Below, piece by piece: positions 10,802 through 22,895 of a stretch of 64,000 nt of DNA. The position numbers were made by a program, and so were the translations under genes. The DNA lies in contig NW_020825298.1 of NCBI RefSeq assembly GCF_003286085.1, positions 3,224,001-3,288,000 on the forward strand. Reading direction: 5' to 3'. The notes below the pieces were generated by a model. It was not told the DNA's origin. It ran no database searches and was given only the letters and a program-made list of their open reading frames with translations. Position 1 is the stretch's first letter. The number at the start of each line of letters is the position of its first letter. The stretch is from Drosophila persimilis. Taxonomy: Eukaryota > Arthropoda > Insecta > Diptera > Drosophilidae.

Positions 10802-13110
10802 GCTCCTAAGCATGTGGCAGGACAAAGGAGTCTCGGACCCAAGTGAAGGCAAAGGATTATTTCATTGGTTTTGTCATTTGTGTTGCACTTGAGGAGTCCT
10901 GAGTCCTGGCTGCCCCCAAAACTTTTGCCGCACGCATTCATTTCAATTTGCCTTTGTTTCGTCCATACGTCCTTCGAGTCCTTTCCGGCCATTGACAGCC
11001 CTGCCAACCACATCTCTTCGCAGCGTCCTCTTGCGGCTAGTTCTGCCGGAGACCGAAACTAAAAATAAATGTTGCTCGAACGAAAGGCCACAGAAATTAT
11101 TGCGGTTTTGCATCGAGCATCGAGTGGAGCATGTCCCGGCCCAAAGGACATTCAACATTAATGCGAAGAGAGTGAATTTTCGGGGGAATCGAGGCCATCG
11201 AGGAATTATCGCCTCTGGAACTGTGGTCGGAGGCCATTAAGCGGCTTAAAACTTTGATAAATCAAAACCGTTGCCCCAGATCCATAGTTATTCCGGGAAC
11301 ATCAGCAGCGGAACAATGGAGAAAATTCAATTATATTTAGTGCCGGGCAGGGACTATCTTAGAGGGTAAGTATTGGCATATGTTTTCAAGGAGAGATAGG
11401 GGACAAAAGGGGGGTAATATAAGACGATAATTCCAACTATTGTTGAGAGATACGACTGTATGCAGATGGCATATGGAAAGACCTCTGGAGCGGAGACCCA
11501 AGGAGTACTCTTGGAGAACTTATTTCTCAAACAAATGGCGATGTCTTAGCAAACCATCAAACATTCTTTTCTTTCCTTTAAATCCTTACAATTTATTTCT
11601 TTCTCCTTCCATTTCCCTCCCAAATCCCTCAGCAAATCAAAGTATATGACAGACCCCACCTCAGGCTAAACGCCAAGGCACTTACCATATCCTCAGTCAT
11701 CACAATCTCTTCCTTATCCATCTTCAAAGTCCGGCATTAAGGACCCCAGGCCGGCAGATAAATGGGCCTGCTGATGAGGTCCGAATGTGCTCACCTACCC
11801 GCATCGGCATCGCCATGGGCATCGGCAGCCTAATTAACTCATTAGACAATGTCAACCCAAAGAAAAGAAAAGGAAAATAAACTGGAAAAAAAGAGAATTT
11901 CTTTCGGGGGGAGAAATGTTAAATGTGCAACATTTACACACTCGTTTGGGAGAGGCCGAACCCAAGGCCGAGCCCAATTTGTTGACAAACAAATTACACG
12001 ATGGATTTGCTGCAAATTACGCTCAATTTTTCTAAACTTTTCCTTCAATGGCAGGATACCCACGGATACCCCTGCCGGAAAAAGGGATAAAAAAGAGACT
12101 GGTCCGAATATCTTTGGGCCTGTGTACATATGTCCCATGAAATTTAATTTAATCAAAGGCCAAACAAGGACTACAGCCGGCTGGAGCGGGTCAACCAGCA
12201 CAAATCAATCTCGGCGATGCAGGAGATCCCCAAAAGGCAGATGATTCTCCTCGTTGTGCACTTGTACAAAAAAAGGGACCGAAGGCGTTTCCCAACAGGA
12301 ATTGATTAAGGCGAGTGGGGGGGCTTACGGCGGGGGGGAGCACGCACAATGCAGGCCAGTGTCCGAGGGTCCTTTTCTGCTGATTGTCTGACCGTAACTT
12401 GTTTGCTCGCCTTTAATTTCATTTGCGCGCTCCCGTTCGATGGAAATGGGAGTCCCCTTTTCGTTCGTCCATCCCCCTATCCCCCTTTTGTGCTATTCCT
12501 TCCACTAGTCCTGCTTTCATTTACATGCTTGAATTGTCATTGTAGCGTTTAGCAATTTTATTGTCCTTGCCCCCTTGGTTTCATGTCTAGTCTGGTTCTG
12601 GTTCTGTCTTTGCCTCCGTTTCTGGTTCTTGTCCTGCTTCTGGTTCTGCTTCTGTTCTTCTCTGGGGTTTCCCCTTCTATTTTTGGGCTTGTGATTTATG
12701 CGCATATGCTAAGCATGGTCTGGGGTTTTTCCTTCTTCCTCTCCCCCTCAGCGAACTTTGACCCTGGGCCAGGGGTTGCTGCGATAAGAAGAAGACTTAT
12801 TTTTTCCCTTTTTTTCTTTGATTTTGGCAAGGGTTTGACGCCTTCGCCAAAGAGAAATGGAACTTTAATTTGCCACAGCCGATTGAATTAGGCAAGGATG
12901 GCGATGCAGGACGATGCCAGATAAGAGTACGCAGGGTGTGTCCTTGTTTGGCAGGGCAATAGTTAAGGAGGAAACGAAATCAGGCAACTTTAAATGATTT
13001 GGGAATGTCCCTTAGTGGGAGAGACAACATCAAAGGATGCTTTGACTTGGATTTGCATGATATGGGGGGAAGAAGACATAGGAGAAGGTATATATGTAAC
13101 TATGGACTTC

Positions 13111-13327
13111 AGAAACGGGTTTGGATCTGTATCCGTGCCGATGAGCAAGCCGTCTAATGGTTCTGGTGATGTCTCCTGATGCTAAACACCTACCATTCGA
13201 CTCATTTTTGAATGTGAGTTCAAGACAATGGTGAAATTCTTGGTCCAAAGCACCAATCATCACTTTCGAATGAGCGGAAGATTCAATATGTAGCCCGTAC
13301 GTGATGGCGAGACGGGGAAACGAATCC
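13111..13327 (+). repeat. Dispersed repeat family, copy B
   Basis: Carries the family modules in order: GGATCTGTATCCGTGCCGA, AATGGTTCTGGTGATGTC, CACCAATCATCACTTTCGAA, GAGCGGAAGATTCAATAT, and a GAGACGGGGAAACGAATCC end. Confidence 0.8.
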
Positions 13328-15141
13328 TAAACGCCTTTGTAAATGATTATAGACTATATAGTTGCACTTTATAGCACTAACCAGGGATATTATTCTCCTT
13401 GCGCAAATGTCTAGTGTCTCTTACCAAAAAGACTCGATTGGCATGGACAGAAAGTGGAAATTCCGACACTTGTTTCACTTAAAGTGCCTCACTTATTAAA
13501 CTGCTTCGTCGCACCCATCTCAAGCCAGGGCAAATCCCCTTTCTAACAGCAAACTTTAACCTTTAACCTTTATCAAAACCAACGCAATTTCCTTCCTCCT
13601 AAACACGCCCCCAGAGCAGGACAATCAGGCGGAACTGCAAAAGCCACCGAATGGGAGGGGGGTATGCACATGCATACTCGTTGAATGCCCCACGGCCCCC
13701 ACACACACATTAACCATATCTATTAGCGGGAGTGGGCGGCGGGGGAGGGGAGGGGAGGGCAGTACCGACAGGCGACAATGGGCGACCCTTCAGACAGTGG
13801 ATAATAAATGGCGTCGCGACAGTTTCCTTCCTAGCCGAAAGAAAGAGAAGAAAAAACCGAAACAAAAATGGTGGAAGAAGTTTCCGTATCCGGCATTAAG
13901 AAAGGTTCGTGTCTAGCACCCTGGGAGGGGGCCACACCTGGGTCCACTCTCAGTACAGGGCGGGCGGGGGGTGGGGGGCTGCGGGCACGCCACATAAATT
14001 CCAATGGTTCGCCTTGGCCGGGGCTTACAAGTTTGGCAAATTTGTGAAAATTACTTTTTGTTTATTGTGCCGAAAGCGGAGTCGGCGAGCGCTAAGCCAG
14101 GGATGCCAAGGTCCTCCCCCCAGGATCCCCCACGCGAGTGTAAGCCTCCCCCCCTTAAGCCGGGCCATTAACATTGAGTTGTTCTCGTTGAGGTTTTCGT
14201 TTTTTTTTGTGGGGCAGCTCCCATGTTGTTGTTTTAATAATTTGTTCCTTAACATCCTCCATCCCCCTACACATGGCTCGTAAATATCCTTGGCAGTCGG
14301 GTGGGTAGTCGGGGGATGCGGATGCGAATGCGGATGCGTTGTCCTTGGCATTGTGCTTACAGCAATTGTTGTTTTCACACCATAATCATAAAAGGTACAA
14401 GCATAATTATTATTTTTATGCCCCTCTGCCACTTATTGTAAAGCAGCAAATGGCCTGACCACACATAAAATGCCTTGCCAAAGGATCCTACGTGGGAGTC
14501 GTCCTTTATGAGGGAGCCAGCCAGACTCTCCCACGGAAAGGGAAGCGTGGGACCTCTGCAGATGGAAAGGAACTCCATAGATAGGGCGGAATGGTAGGGG
14601 AGTGGAATAGTTTCCTTGGCAAAAAATTGTAATTTCGGTCCTGTCCTCGCCAGCTAACTAATGTCCTGGCCTGCAGCTTCCTGGTCTCTCAGTTAGTTAA
14701 TATTTATGTTATGCCGGCCAGAACGGAAGAGTACTCCCTGGACTCCCTGGACTCCCTTTTCTTTGCTCCGCTTTTCCTTTGTTTCATTCTCGTCTTTTCT
14801 CTGAATTTTTGGAGGGCACAGAGAGGCTTCTTAGTTCTGCGAAAAGAGGTTTATGGCGCCACTAAATTATGAAGGATATGCACTAGTATGTACGGTGCAA
14901 CTATTTGGGGATCTTATTTTAACTAGAATAAAAGGGGCAGGAAAAGCATTATTTTGATTTACTGTGGAAAATCTTTACATTTTTACTTAGCAAAAAAAGG
15001 GAGATGGATACTGAGAGATCTTTTGCTCTTTAGGGGTTTCTTAGGATAAATTACTGGAGCCCCTAGCCCTGTTCCGCCACCTGCTGATCTAATCACCAAT
15101 TTCACGGACACACTCCATTAGCAGAATATCATACCAAATCC

Positions 15142-15459
15142 TATATAAAAAGCTTGTTCCTTCCAGTCCAAACCGCACAGTTCCACCATGGTCGACACCT
15201 AGACCGAACTATGGACTCGACGGTTGCCCTCCAGGTCTGAGCTCTCCTGAGAGGTGTGACGTCTTACTGCTGTCATCCCCTCAGAGCGTGCTGTGGGGAT
15301 GGATCACGTGGTAGTGGGACTTCGTGGGCTGATGGCAGATGGAATATCGCCCTGGCACCCGATTGTATTGTGGTAGAGGCCCATGTAATACTCTCGGTGG
15401 CTGGCGATGATGGACTGGAAGGATCCTTCTACTTCTAACGATCATCAGCGCTAAATAAA
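15142..15459 (+). other. Candidate short TATA-driven transcription unit, coding status unclear
   Basis: TATATAAAAAG at 15142 is followed about 23-37 bp later by CCAGTCC and CACAGTTCC initiator-like motifs, an ATG at 15188 and another at 15211, and AATAAA at 15454. The first ATG opens only four codons and the second nine. A possible intron (donor CCAG/GTCTGA at 15235, acceptor CCCCTCAG near 15284) would extend the second. In its present frame, the 3' half has an open stretch ending FYF-stop at 15438. No single reading frame is clearly preferred, so this could be a tiny secreted-peptide gene, a decayed gene or a short non-coding RNA. Promoter and poly(A) spacing are the only firm evidence. Confidence 0.4.
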
Positions 15460-18400
15460 ACAGAAACTTTCCCTTTGATCTAAGCTTTTTCTTGAAGGAA
15501 ACAAAGTTTTGGAAGATTTCTGAGGAAGATTTTTCAAAACAAAGCAATTTCACGGCAAACCCGCATTAGAAGTATAGCATATCGAATCAGATAACCTACC
15601 ACAAGACTGGGTTCCAGAAGATAAACATAGGTATATGTGTAAAACATGTCAAATGAAGAGGAAGAGCCGGAAGTCTTGTCCTAACCAAAGAAGTATTGAC
15701 ATTGTGGAAAAATCTACGTGTGTTGTTTATCCAGAAGAGAGAAATATCCACAAATTTTCCGTAACAAATATCTTTAAAAATCACTAAGAATCCCATTAAG
15801 ATTAATTTCGATGTTTTATATCGAAGGAGTTTTTATTGTCCCTTGAGACCGAATAAAATACGAGTGCCATTTCCCAAATCAATCTCTTTATAATCGCAAT
15901 CTGCCATAAATAACACGAGCACCCCACCGCCTCGAAAACCCTTCAATAAAATGCGGATAACATTACATACTTCAAACTCTTTTTGCACTCCAAAAATAAA
16001 CAAACTTCGAACTCCCCCAACGAGCAGCAACCCCCAGTCGTAGCCCCACTGCTCGAAAGGTTTAGAAAATCATTCAATTGTGCAGGTAAATGGACTGCAA
16101 GCGACAGTCCAAGACCCCCGAACCGACCCCCGGTGGCAGCCATAAAAAAGGGTTAAGAGTCCAGAAATGTTTCACATACAATTGCACAGTTATCGCAGGG
16201 CCCCGGCCAGGGCCCGGGCCCGGGCACTCCCCCCCTTCAATATAAAAGAAATGCGAAAACAAATAAACCGGAAGAACCCTCGAACGAGGCAAAGAAAAGG
16301 TTGCCACGTCGCGGTCAGACTTAATCACGTTTAGCCCGTCAGTCCTTCGATGATTCGTAATCCTTTTAAATGCCCCCCCTTCCCCACCCCCTTTGGGGCA
16401 GATTTATTAGCTGCGCGTGATAGTTAACATCCTCTGCCCCAAAAATCATCAGAGTCCACGCCCCAAGCACTTTTAATGCTAATTTATGGCCTGGACTCTG
16501 AGCCTCGCATGAGGCGGGCAGGAGCCGCCCCAATATACACTTTTATAAATATATATTTCCCTGTTGGTGCATTTTGAAAAATCGGTGCGGGGGGCGGGGA
16601 AATTATAAACTTGGTTCTGTGGTTCCGCATCAGCGTCAGCGGAAAAACCATTTTAATTAGTAAAAACTCTCTCCCAATCTCCCACTCTCCCACCCCCGCC
16701 CACTGCTCGTACACGTAATATATTTTTTCGGTGGTATTTTTCAGGCTAAAAGGATGAAAATATATGGGGATTGGGTAAGTGTTTAAGATAAAAATTAAAT
16801 GATTTAACAGGGATAATCCTGTGGCCTAAAGGGGAATCTATGGCAGGGAAATGGGTTTTCACATATAGAATTTTATTGGAAAAAACTGCATTTTTAAGGA
16901 GAAATAATGTGCACAGGATTAAAGGTGAACGCTAGGCAGCTTCCCCGAATATTTACCATCTCAAACCTAAGAAAGGGTAAATTCTGTAAATTCCATAATC
17001 TGAATTTTTCACATTTTTTACAGAATTTTTATTATTAAAATTCAGCGGAAAAAATATATATAAAAAATAAAGAGTAAACGTAGCATGAAAAAAGAAATTC
17101 CTTAAAATTATGGAAAAACTTTTCAGCAGTTTTTGGAACAATAAAAAGCAAATGGCGCTAGATAGAACTTGCCACCAGAACAGGCCACGCCTACGCTTCC
17201 ATCCATCCCTCTATACGAGGGGTGGTGGGGGGGAACCGCACATTAGTAGTTAGTGCAAGCAGGCGATGTTCTAACTTTTGAATAAATACAATAAGAGGTG
17301 GGTCTGGTCTTTGGTTGGGGCAGCCGGGGATGCCGCGGGATGAGGTCCCCACTCCCTGGGCGCCACTTTAGACAATGAAGCGTATAATGCTAAATATCGC
17401 TCTGGCAACCGCATCCAGCTGCTGTTGTCCCCCTCGCACCACCCTCGCCCCTGTCGGGTGTGTCTCTTCCAGCAACTATGCTGAATAATTTTGTGCGCTG
17501 CGCGGTTTGGCAACAATTGCTTTCATTATAGAAGATTTTTTTGTTTGGTTGGAGCCGGGATGGAGCCGGGATGCCCGGCGTGGAACGTGGCAAAGCGGTT
17601 TTATACTCCACCTTGGGAAACCCCTTGATATTGTTACAACATCTACTCCTGCTGCTGCTCCTGCTGCTGCTCCAAAGGGCCTCCAATGGTGCTCCAATGA
17701 TGCTGCTGTTGTGGCTGGTTGTTTGTGTTTGTGTATTTTGTATCCTGCGGCCGCAGATACATTATCCAAAATTTGCATAAAATAAATAAATTAAATATGC
17801 CAGACATGCGGTGCGCCGTTGGTCGCCTGAAAGCGAGCCCCGAGTTAGCCTGGCCCCTGGCACAGGGAGAAATAATTGGCTAATAGGAGGGTCAATGAGG
17901 GTTCTAATTGGGGCTTTTGATTATCCTCTATAACTAGGGGATGTATCTCCCTTCTTGGACATTCCATTCCCATACATTTAATGGAATATTCTCTAGAGAT
18001 CCTATGAAAAAGAATTCTTTAAGCATTCCATAGAACTCTTTGCCTGTTTCCTGCCTCCTAATCTTTCTTTTGCCCCTGATTTTTCCCAGTGTATGCGCTC
18101 TAGCTCCATTCCTTTGCTTGTCCGTTCAAAGTTTTCATTTTATTATCACGCCGAGAACTAGAGAGAGGGGGAGTGGGGAGAGGGGAGCGGTTGAGGCGTG
18201 GAGTTGATGCGGAATTGGGGGTCTACCCACCATCCTCCACATCGAACAGCTGCAGCATTTTTGAAGTTGTCCAAGAGGAGGGCAGGACGGGGGCGGATGC
18301 CAAAGCAGACGCAAAAAGGCAGTCCAGGATGCGCTACGTTGCGTTTGCTTGTCATGGTCCGTTGCGTGATTTTTGTCCACTCTCACTCCGCTGTCGCGTG

Positions 18401-21400
18401 GAGCTCCACCTTCCACCCACCACCCACCACTTTGTTGCTTCATGCACGAGTTGTTGTCGTCGCTGCTCTCCTCTGTTGTTGGCATCCGCCTCATAGAGCA
18501 CATGGCGGGGGCTGGGGACTGGCGTCTGCGGCATTAACTTCATGCCGCTTCATTTTGTTGGCCTTTTTTCGGCTCTTCGGCTCTCTGGCTCTCCCTGGAA
18601 TGGCCGCTACAAAATTGGTTCGTTTGGTCGCCGAAGGCACTTAAATTTCCCTCCAGGCAGCTCCTGTTGATGAGCACAGGGGATGGAGCTAGGGAGGGGA
18701 TGGGGTGGTATCCACCTCTTGGGTTTGTTGTAGTTCAATTTGTGCGCTGCGGTTTAATGAAATTTAGTTGTTAGTTGCTGCACGTTTAGCTTTGCATAGA
18801 TGTGCCACACATGCCCCCAACCCCCTCCCCCGGCAGATGAATGGTTCAGCCACCGAAAACGGATAGGCGGGCCTAGTGGGCGTATACGTGATGCGGAATT
18901 TGTGCATGTTAAAGGGTAATTGCTGTGGGAAATGTGTCTACTATAAATATATGGCAGGGGTGGAGTACATAGGGGCAATGCTGATTGAAGGGATTGTGAT
19001 ATATGATTCGGGGGCACACTCATAAATATAAATTTGCATTATGGAAGCACTTGGAAAGCTTGGAACCTGGGGCCCAAGACCACCCAGACGGGGCTACGTA
19101 TGAGGCCTGGAGATAACTGCCTTTAGGACCTTCCGTGCCCCCGGAATGAGTACCCACAACAGCGACAGTGTAGTGCCCTGTGGCCTTATCAATTCATCTA
19201 TCAAGCATCGCCTTCAGGCATTCATTCATTCAGGCGTGGCCCAACCTCATCATTAATCCCTGTACCACCCGGAAACCTGAACAAACCGAAGCCTAAAGTA
19301 TCCTACTTTCTCCATTAGTTTCCGCTAGAACTTCCAGGTATTATCAGTACATTCCCCAACTTTAACGGCGAAAGTTCTCCAATTACAGCCCCGCAATCTC
19401 CTGCTTTAAGCAGAGCCCCCGATCCCATCCAAGCCGATCCGCTAATCTGCCGCAGAAAATCCCTGGAAATGGATTTAACTCTTGCCTTGTGCTAAGCACA
19501 ATGTAAACCGTTTTGCCACATGCCACAAGCACACACACACGCACACACGTAAACTGAACTAAAACATGGTTTTGTGGGGGGTGAGGGGGGAATTTCGGCA
19601 GTAGTTAAAGGGCAGACGAATTTCGACACATGTTGCCGCAATAAAAATGTCAACACACACATAAAACATCTTCTAAAATGGCATTTGCAGAGGCACAAGC
19701 AGGCGGCATGGCATTCCAGCAGACCACCAACAAAAAAACAAAACGAAGGCCTGTGTGGCAAAGACTAAGGGATGCCCTGTAAGGGGGGGTTTGTCCAGTG
19801 TTAGATGAGCGGAGAATCCCCCGCCATGTACCCCATATACCCTTGAAAGCCGCATTTACAGGGTAGGCATGCGAATATTTTTGAAGCATAATAAATGGAG
19901 CTTCGCTCTGCGTTGTGTGGGAGGAAAGGAGGAGGAAAGTGAAGCAGTACCGTACCTCTCTCTGCCGCACTCTGCCTTCCTCCTTCTCTCTCCCACACGT
20001 GCTCACACACACACACAGACACACACAATGCTGGCCATTAAACACGCATTCTTTGGCCATTGAAATTTATAGACCAGAAACGCAAGACGACAGCGAAAGT
20101 GTGAGCAGGAAACGAAGGAGCGAAAGAGTGAGAGTGAGAGAGTGTGTGTGGCAGAGAGGAAAGGGTCCTGGTGAAATGTGTCGCGCATGAAGTCGCGACT
20201 TTTACTTTTACTTTCGCTTGAACTTTCATTCAAGGACATGAAGGAGACCAGACATTAATGGCAAGACCCAGGCCAAAAGCAAGTCGGTTTTTCCTTCTTT
20301 TTTTGTTGTGGGGAGACAGTCAACATATTTCTAGTTTGTCAGCTGAACTGATCCTACCCCTACCCCAGCCCCCGGCCCGCGGCCCACTGTGCGTGTGAGT
20401 GGAATTTAAAGAAGACCAACAAAAAGTAGTACAATGGATGGGGGGGGGGGAGGGTGCGCCGCCTTTAATGAGATAATCTCCACCGCCCGCCCGTTATTTT
20501 GCGTAATTGAAGGTTCACTTACAGACAAGAAGCCCCACCATTACCAGACTTTTTCGGGGAGAGCAGAGCTCCAGTGGAGCACAGAGTGGTTGCTGGGGGG
20601 TGGCGGCACAGCCCGTAATGATAGTGAAGGCCCTCCAGCCTGTTCGTGCGTGTACACTTTGTGGTGTGGGGGTTGGGGTGTGGGGGGAGCATCCTCTCTG
20701 TGCATTTTTCAGTGGAGCTTCCTGGGATGGTAATCTGCAATAAATGAGGCATGTTGGAAGATTTATTTGATTGCTTTATTTAATATTTTAGAAAAGGCAG
20801 ATGTTTCGCTTTCCTGCCCCACCCCCCACTCTCTGCGTGGGGGGGGCCTTGGGTGGTGTGGGTTGACTTTAGAACAGGCGTTGAGTGGCTGAGCATGAAT
20901 TATGACTGATATAATGAACAATATACGCATCCAAGGGCCCAAAGGTAAGCCCAGCAAGAAAGGTGAAAGCCATTTGGAGTGCGTTGGAATATGATGTACG
21001 ATTCTCTGCCGACGATAAGTTATGGGGGAGGCATGTGAGTGCCATTCTAGGGGGCGAAATATCTGAGAACATTTCATTTGTGCTCGCACAAGATGGTAGG
21101 TAATTGTCAGGTTTTAAAGAAGTGTCTGTTCCACAGCAAAAAGGTGCTAAGATGTGTGTAGAGGGAAAACAGACAGGTCCTTGTACAAATAAAAACAAAC
21201 AAAATCGTTGTTGGAATGAAGATATACGAAAGAAAGCAAAGAGACAATTTCTGCCTCTAATTTATTCCCAGCTTCCTTGGAATATTTCATAATATAAGAG
21301 ATTTCAGGGCCACAAAAGTCGGAACTCTTCAAATCCCACCTTTAACTAATTTCCATTCATCAATTTTGATTAATCCCTAGCTCTGGCCTGCTGCAAGGGA

Positions 21401-22806
21401 AAGTAGATCCTGTGGCAGGACCCCGACACGAGTAGACCCAATTTACAACATGGCCCCCGAAGGGCAATCCACAATTAAATGCTCCGCTCATTGCGACATC
21501 GTTTATCATGCTCTCCAGGTCCCTGCCGCACTCCGCCTCCGTCTAGCCAGTCGGAACCATTATGGTTGCTTCATTACAAGCGATTAATTTTGATTGTTTC
21601 GACCAGAACTCACACATACAAAGAATAGTGCGAGAGAGACAGAAGAGAGAACTTTGTAGGCGAAACATTGGATACCCTTTGAAAGCGTTTTCCAGCACTG
21701 GATTGGATCAAAAACCCATGTAAAAACTGCCCTCTGTGCAACTCTTACTCCTCTTCAAAGTGTTCGCCAAAAATCATAAAACTCTCCATCTTCGAGAGTA
21801 CAAAAACACTACAAAAATCTCTTGTTGAAAGTCTCGTTTCATCTCCGTTTTTTCTGGGGGAGGCGACACCGCAATCGAGGGCCATATTTCACACCGCGGG
21901 GATAAGACCCGGGGATAAGGCCAAGGAGTGGGAACTGTGACCGAAATTAAGCACACAAAGCACAACTACACGAAAACGTAATAAAATCATAATCGTCGGA
22001 TCAACACAGTCATCAGCGGTGTCACAACAGGCTCTGGGCTCTGGGCTGTGGGCTCTGTGCTCTGGTCCCTCGCAGGAGATGATGACAACGACTAGGACGA
22101 CGATAACGAAGGAGAAACAGAAGCAATTGCCAGGCGAAACTCAACGGTAATTACAGTAATAATTCAAAAGAGATTTGCCCCCCACCTCATTCGGGAAAAA
22201 CAAAAAAAACCAAGGAGAGAAAGTAGCAGCAGCCAAGCCCCAGCGAAAGGAGAAAGCAGAAAGAGCGAAAACTGAGAGACAATGAAGACGACGATGCAAT
22301 GCAGAGGGTAAAAGTGGCAATTGCCAGGACGAGGACAGCCCCGCACAGTGGGTGGGGAGCTATTTTTTGGGCAGGGAAGGCATATGAATAGCCTGAGAAG
22401 TATTGGTTGTATGCTCCATAGTTCTAGGCTATATTTTCAATCCCTATCCGAACCCACTGTGCAGCGACGACGATGGCGAGACTAGAAAAGCTCTCGCCCC
22501 ACGCCTCCCACGCACATGGCGGCGCTGATGTGCAGCTTCCGGTCGATCCTAAGCGACGCACAGGTGCAGGCAAAGGCAGTGGCAGGACCACAAGGAACTG
22601 TAGCTGGAACTGGAGCTGTAGCAGGTGGCCGGAGTGGAAGCAGAAGCCAGTCAAGCCCAGCGAGCCATAAAAACTTCTATGGAAGCTGTGGACCCTTGGC
22701 GGGGAGGCACGACAGTGTGCGAGTGGGAGTGTGATGATGAAAAATGCGACAATGAAAATAATGCCCGGCACACGCATCTCCATCTCCAATCCCGCAGCCC
22801 GGATAC
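15460..22806. other. Long non-coding stretch
   Basis: No supported gene. It contains G/C-rich simple strings, CA/GT microsatellites near 19530 and 20005, CTG-rich sequence near 17645-17710, and A/T-rich blocks. Candidate downstream exons for the orphan minus-strand exon at 22.8 kb were looked for here and not recognised. Confidence 0.5.
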
Positions 22807-22895
22807 CAAATGAAGGCGTAGACGTCCGACCAGTAGGGGAAGCCCTTGAAGGCACTTAAAGACTCGTCGGCGGCGGGACGGTCGCTCGATGCCAT
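22807..22895 (-). CDS. Probable first coding exon of an unidentified minus-strand gene
   Basis: ATG at 22895 in a good context (CAAAAATGG) opens 29 codons plus two bases, ending ATTTG then GTATCC, an acceptable donor at 22806. The peptide reads MASSDRPAADESLSAFK, then GFPYWSDVYAFI. It has balanced composition and aromatic-rich, protein-like content unlike the low-complexity frames around it. A TATA-like CATAAAAG lies about 60 bp upstream. A second donor-like GTGAGT lies further upstream near 22995. The next exon must complete a TG-started codon (Trp or Cys) and would lie at lower coordinates, but I could not recognise it. The family is unknown. The exon could also be a chance frame, or read on beyond the donor. 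Confidence 0.4.

Larger units (their letters stand above)
7440..15135. other. Long non-coding stretch
   Basis: No supported gene. The start (7505-7552) carries ACACGG motifs that mirror those upstream of the CENP-B-like gene. The rest holds low-complexity tracts (C-rich run at 10518-10545, ACATCCTT repeats at 10771-10801), C/T-rich and G-rich strings, and a dispersed-repeat copy at 13111-13327. Open frames of 100-139 codons here are compositional and have no splice, signal-peptide or domain support. Confidence 0.55.
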
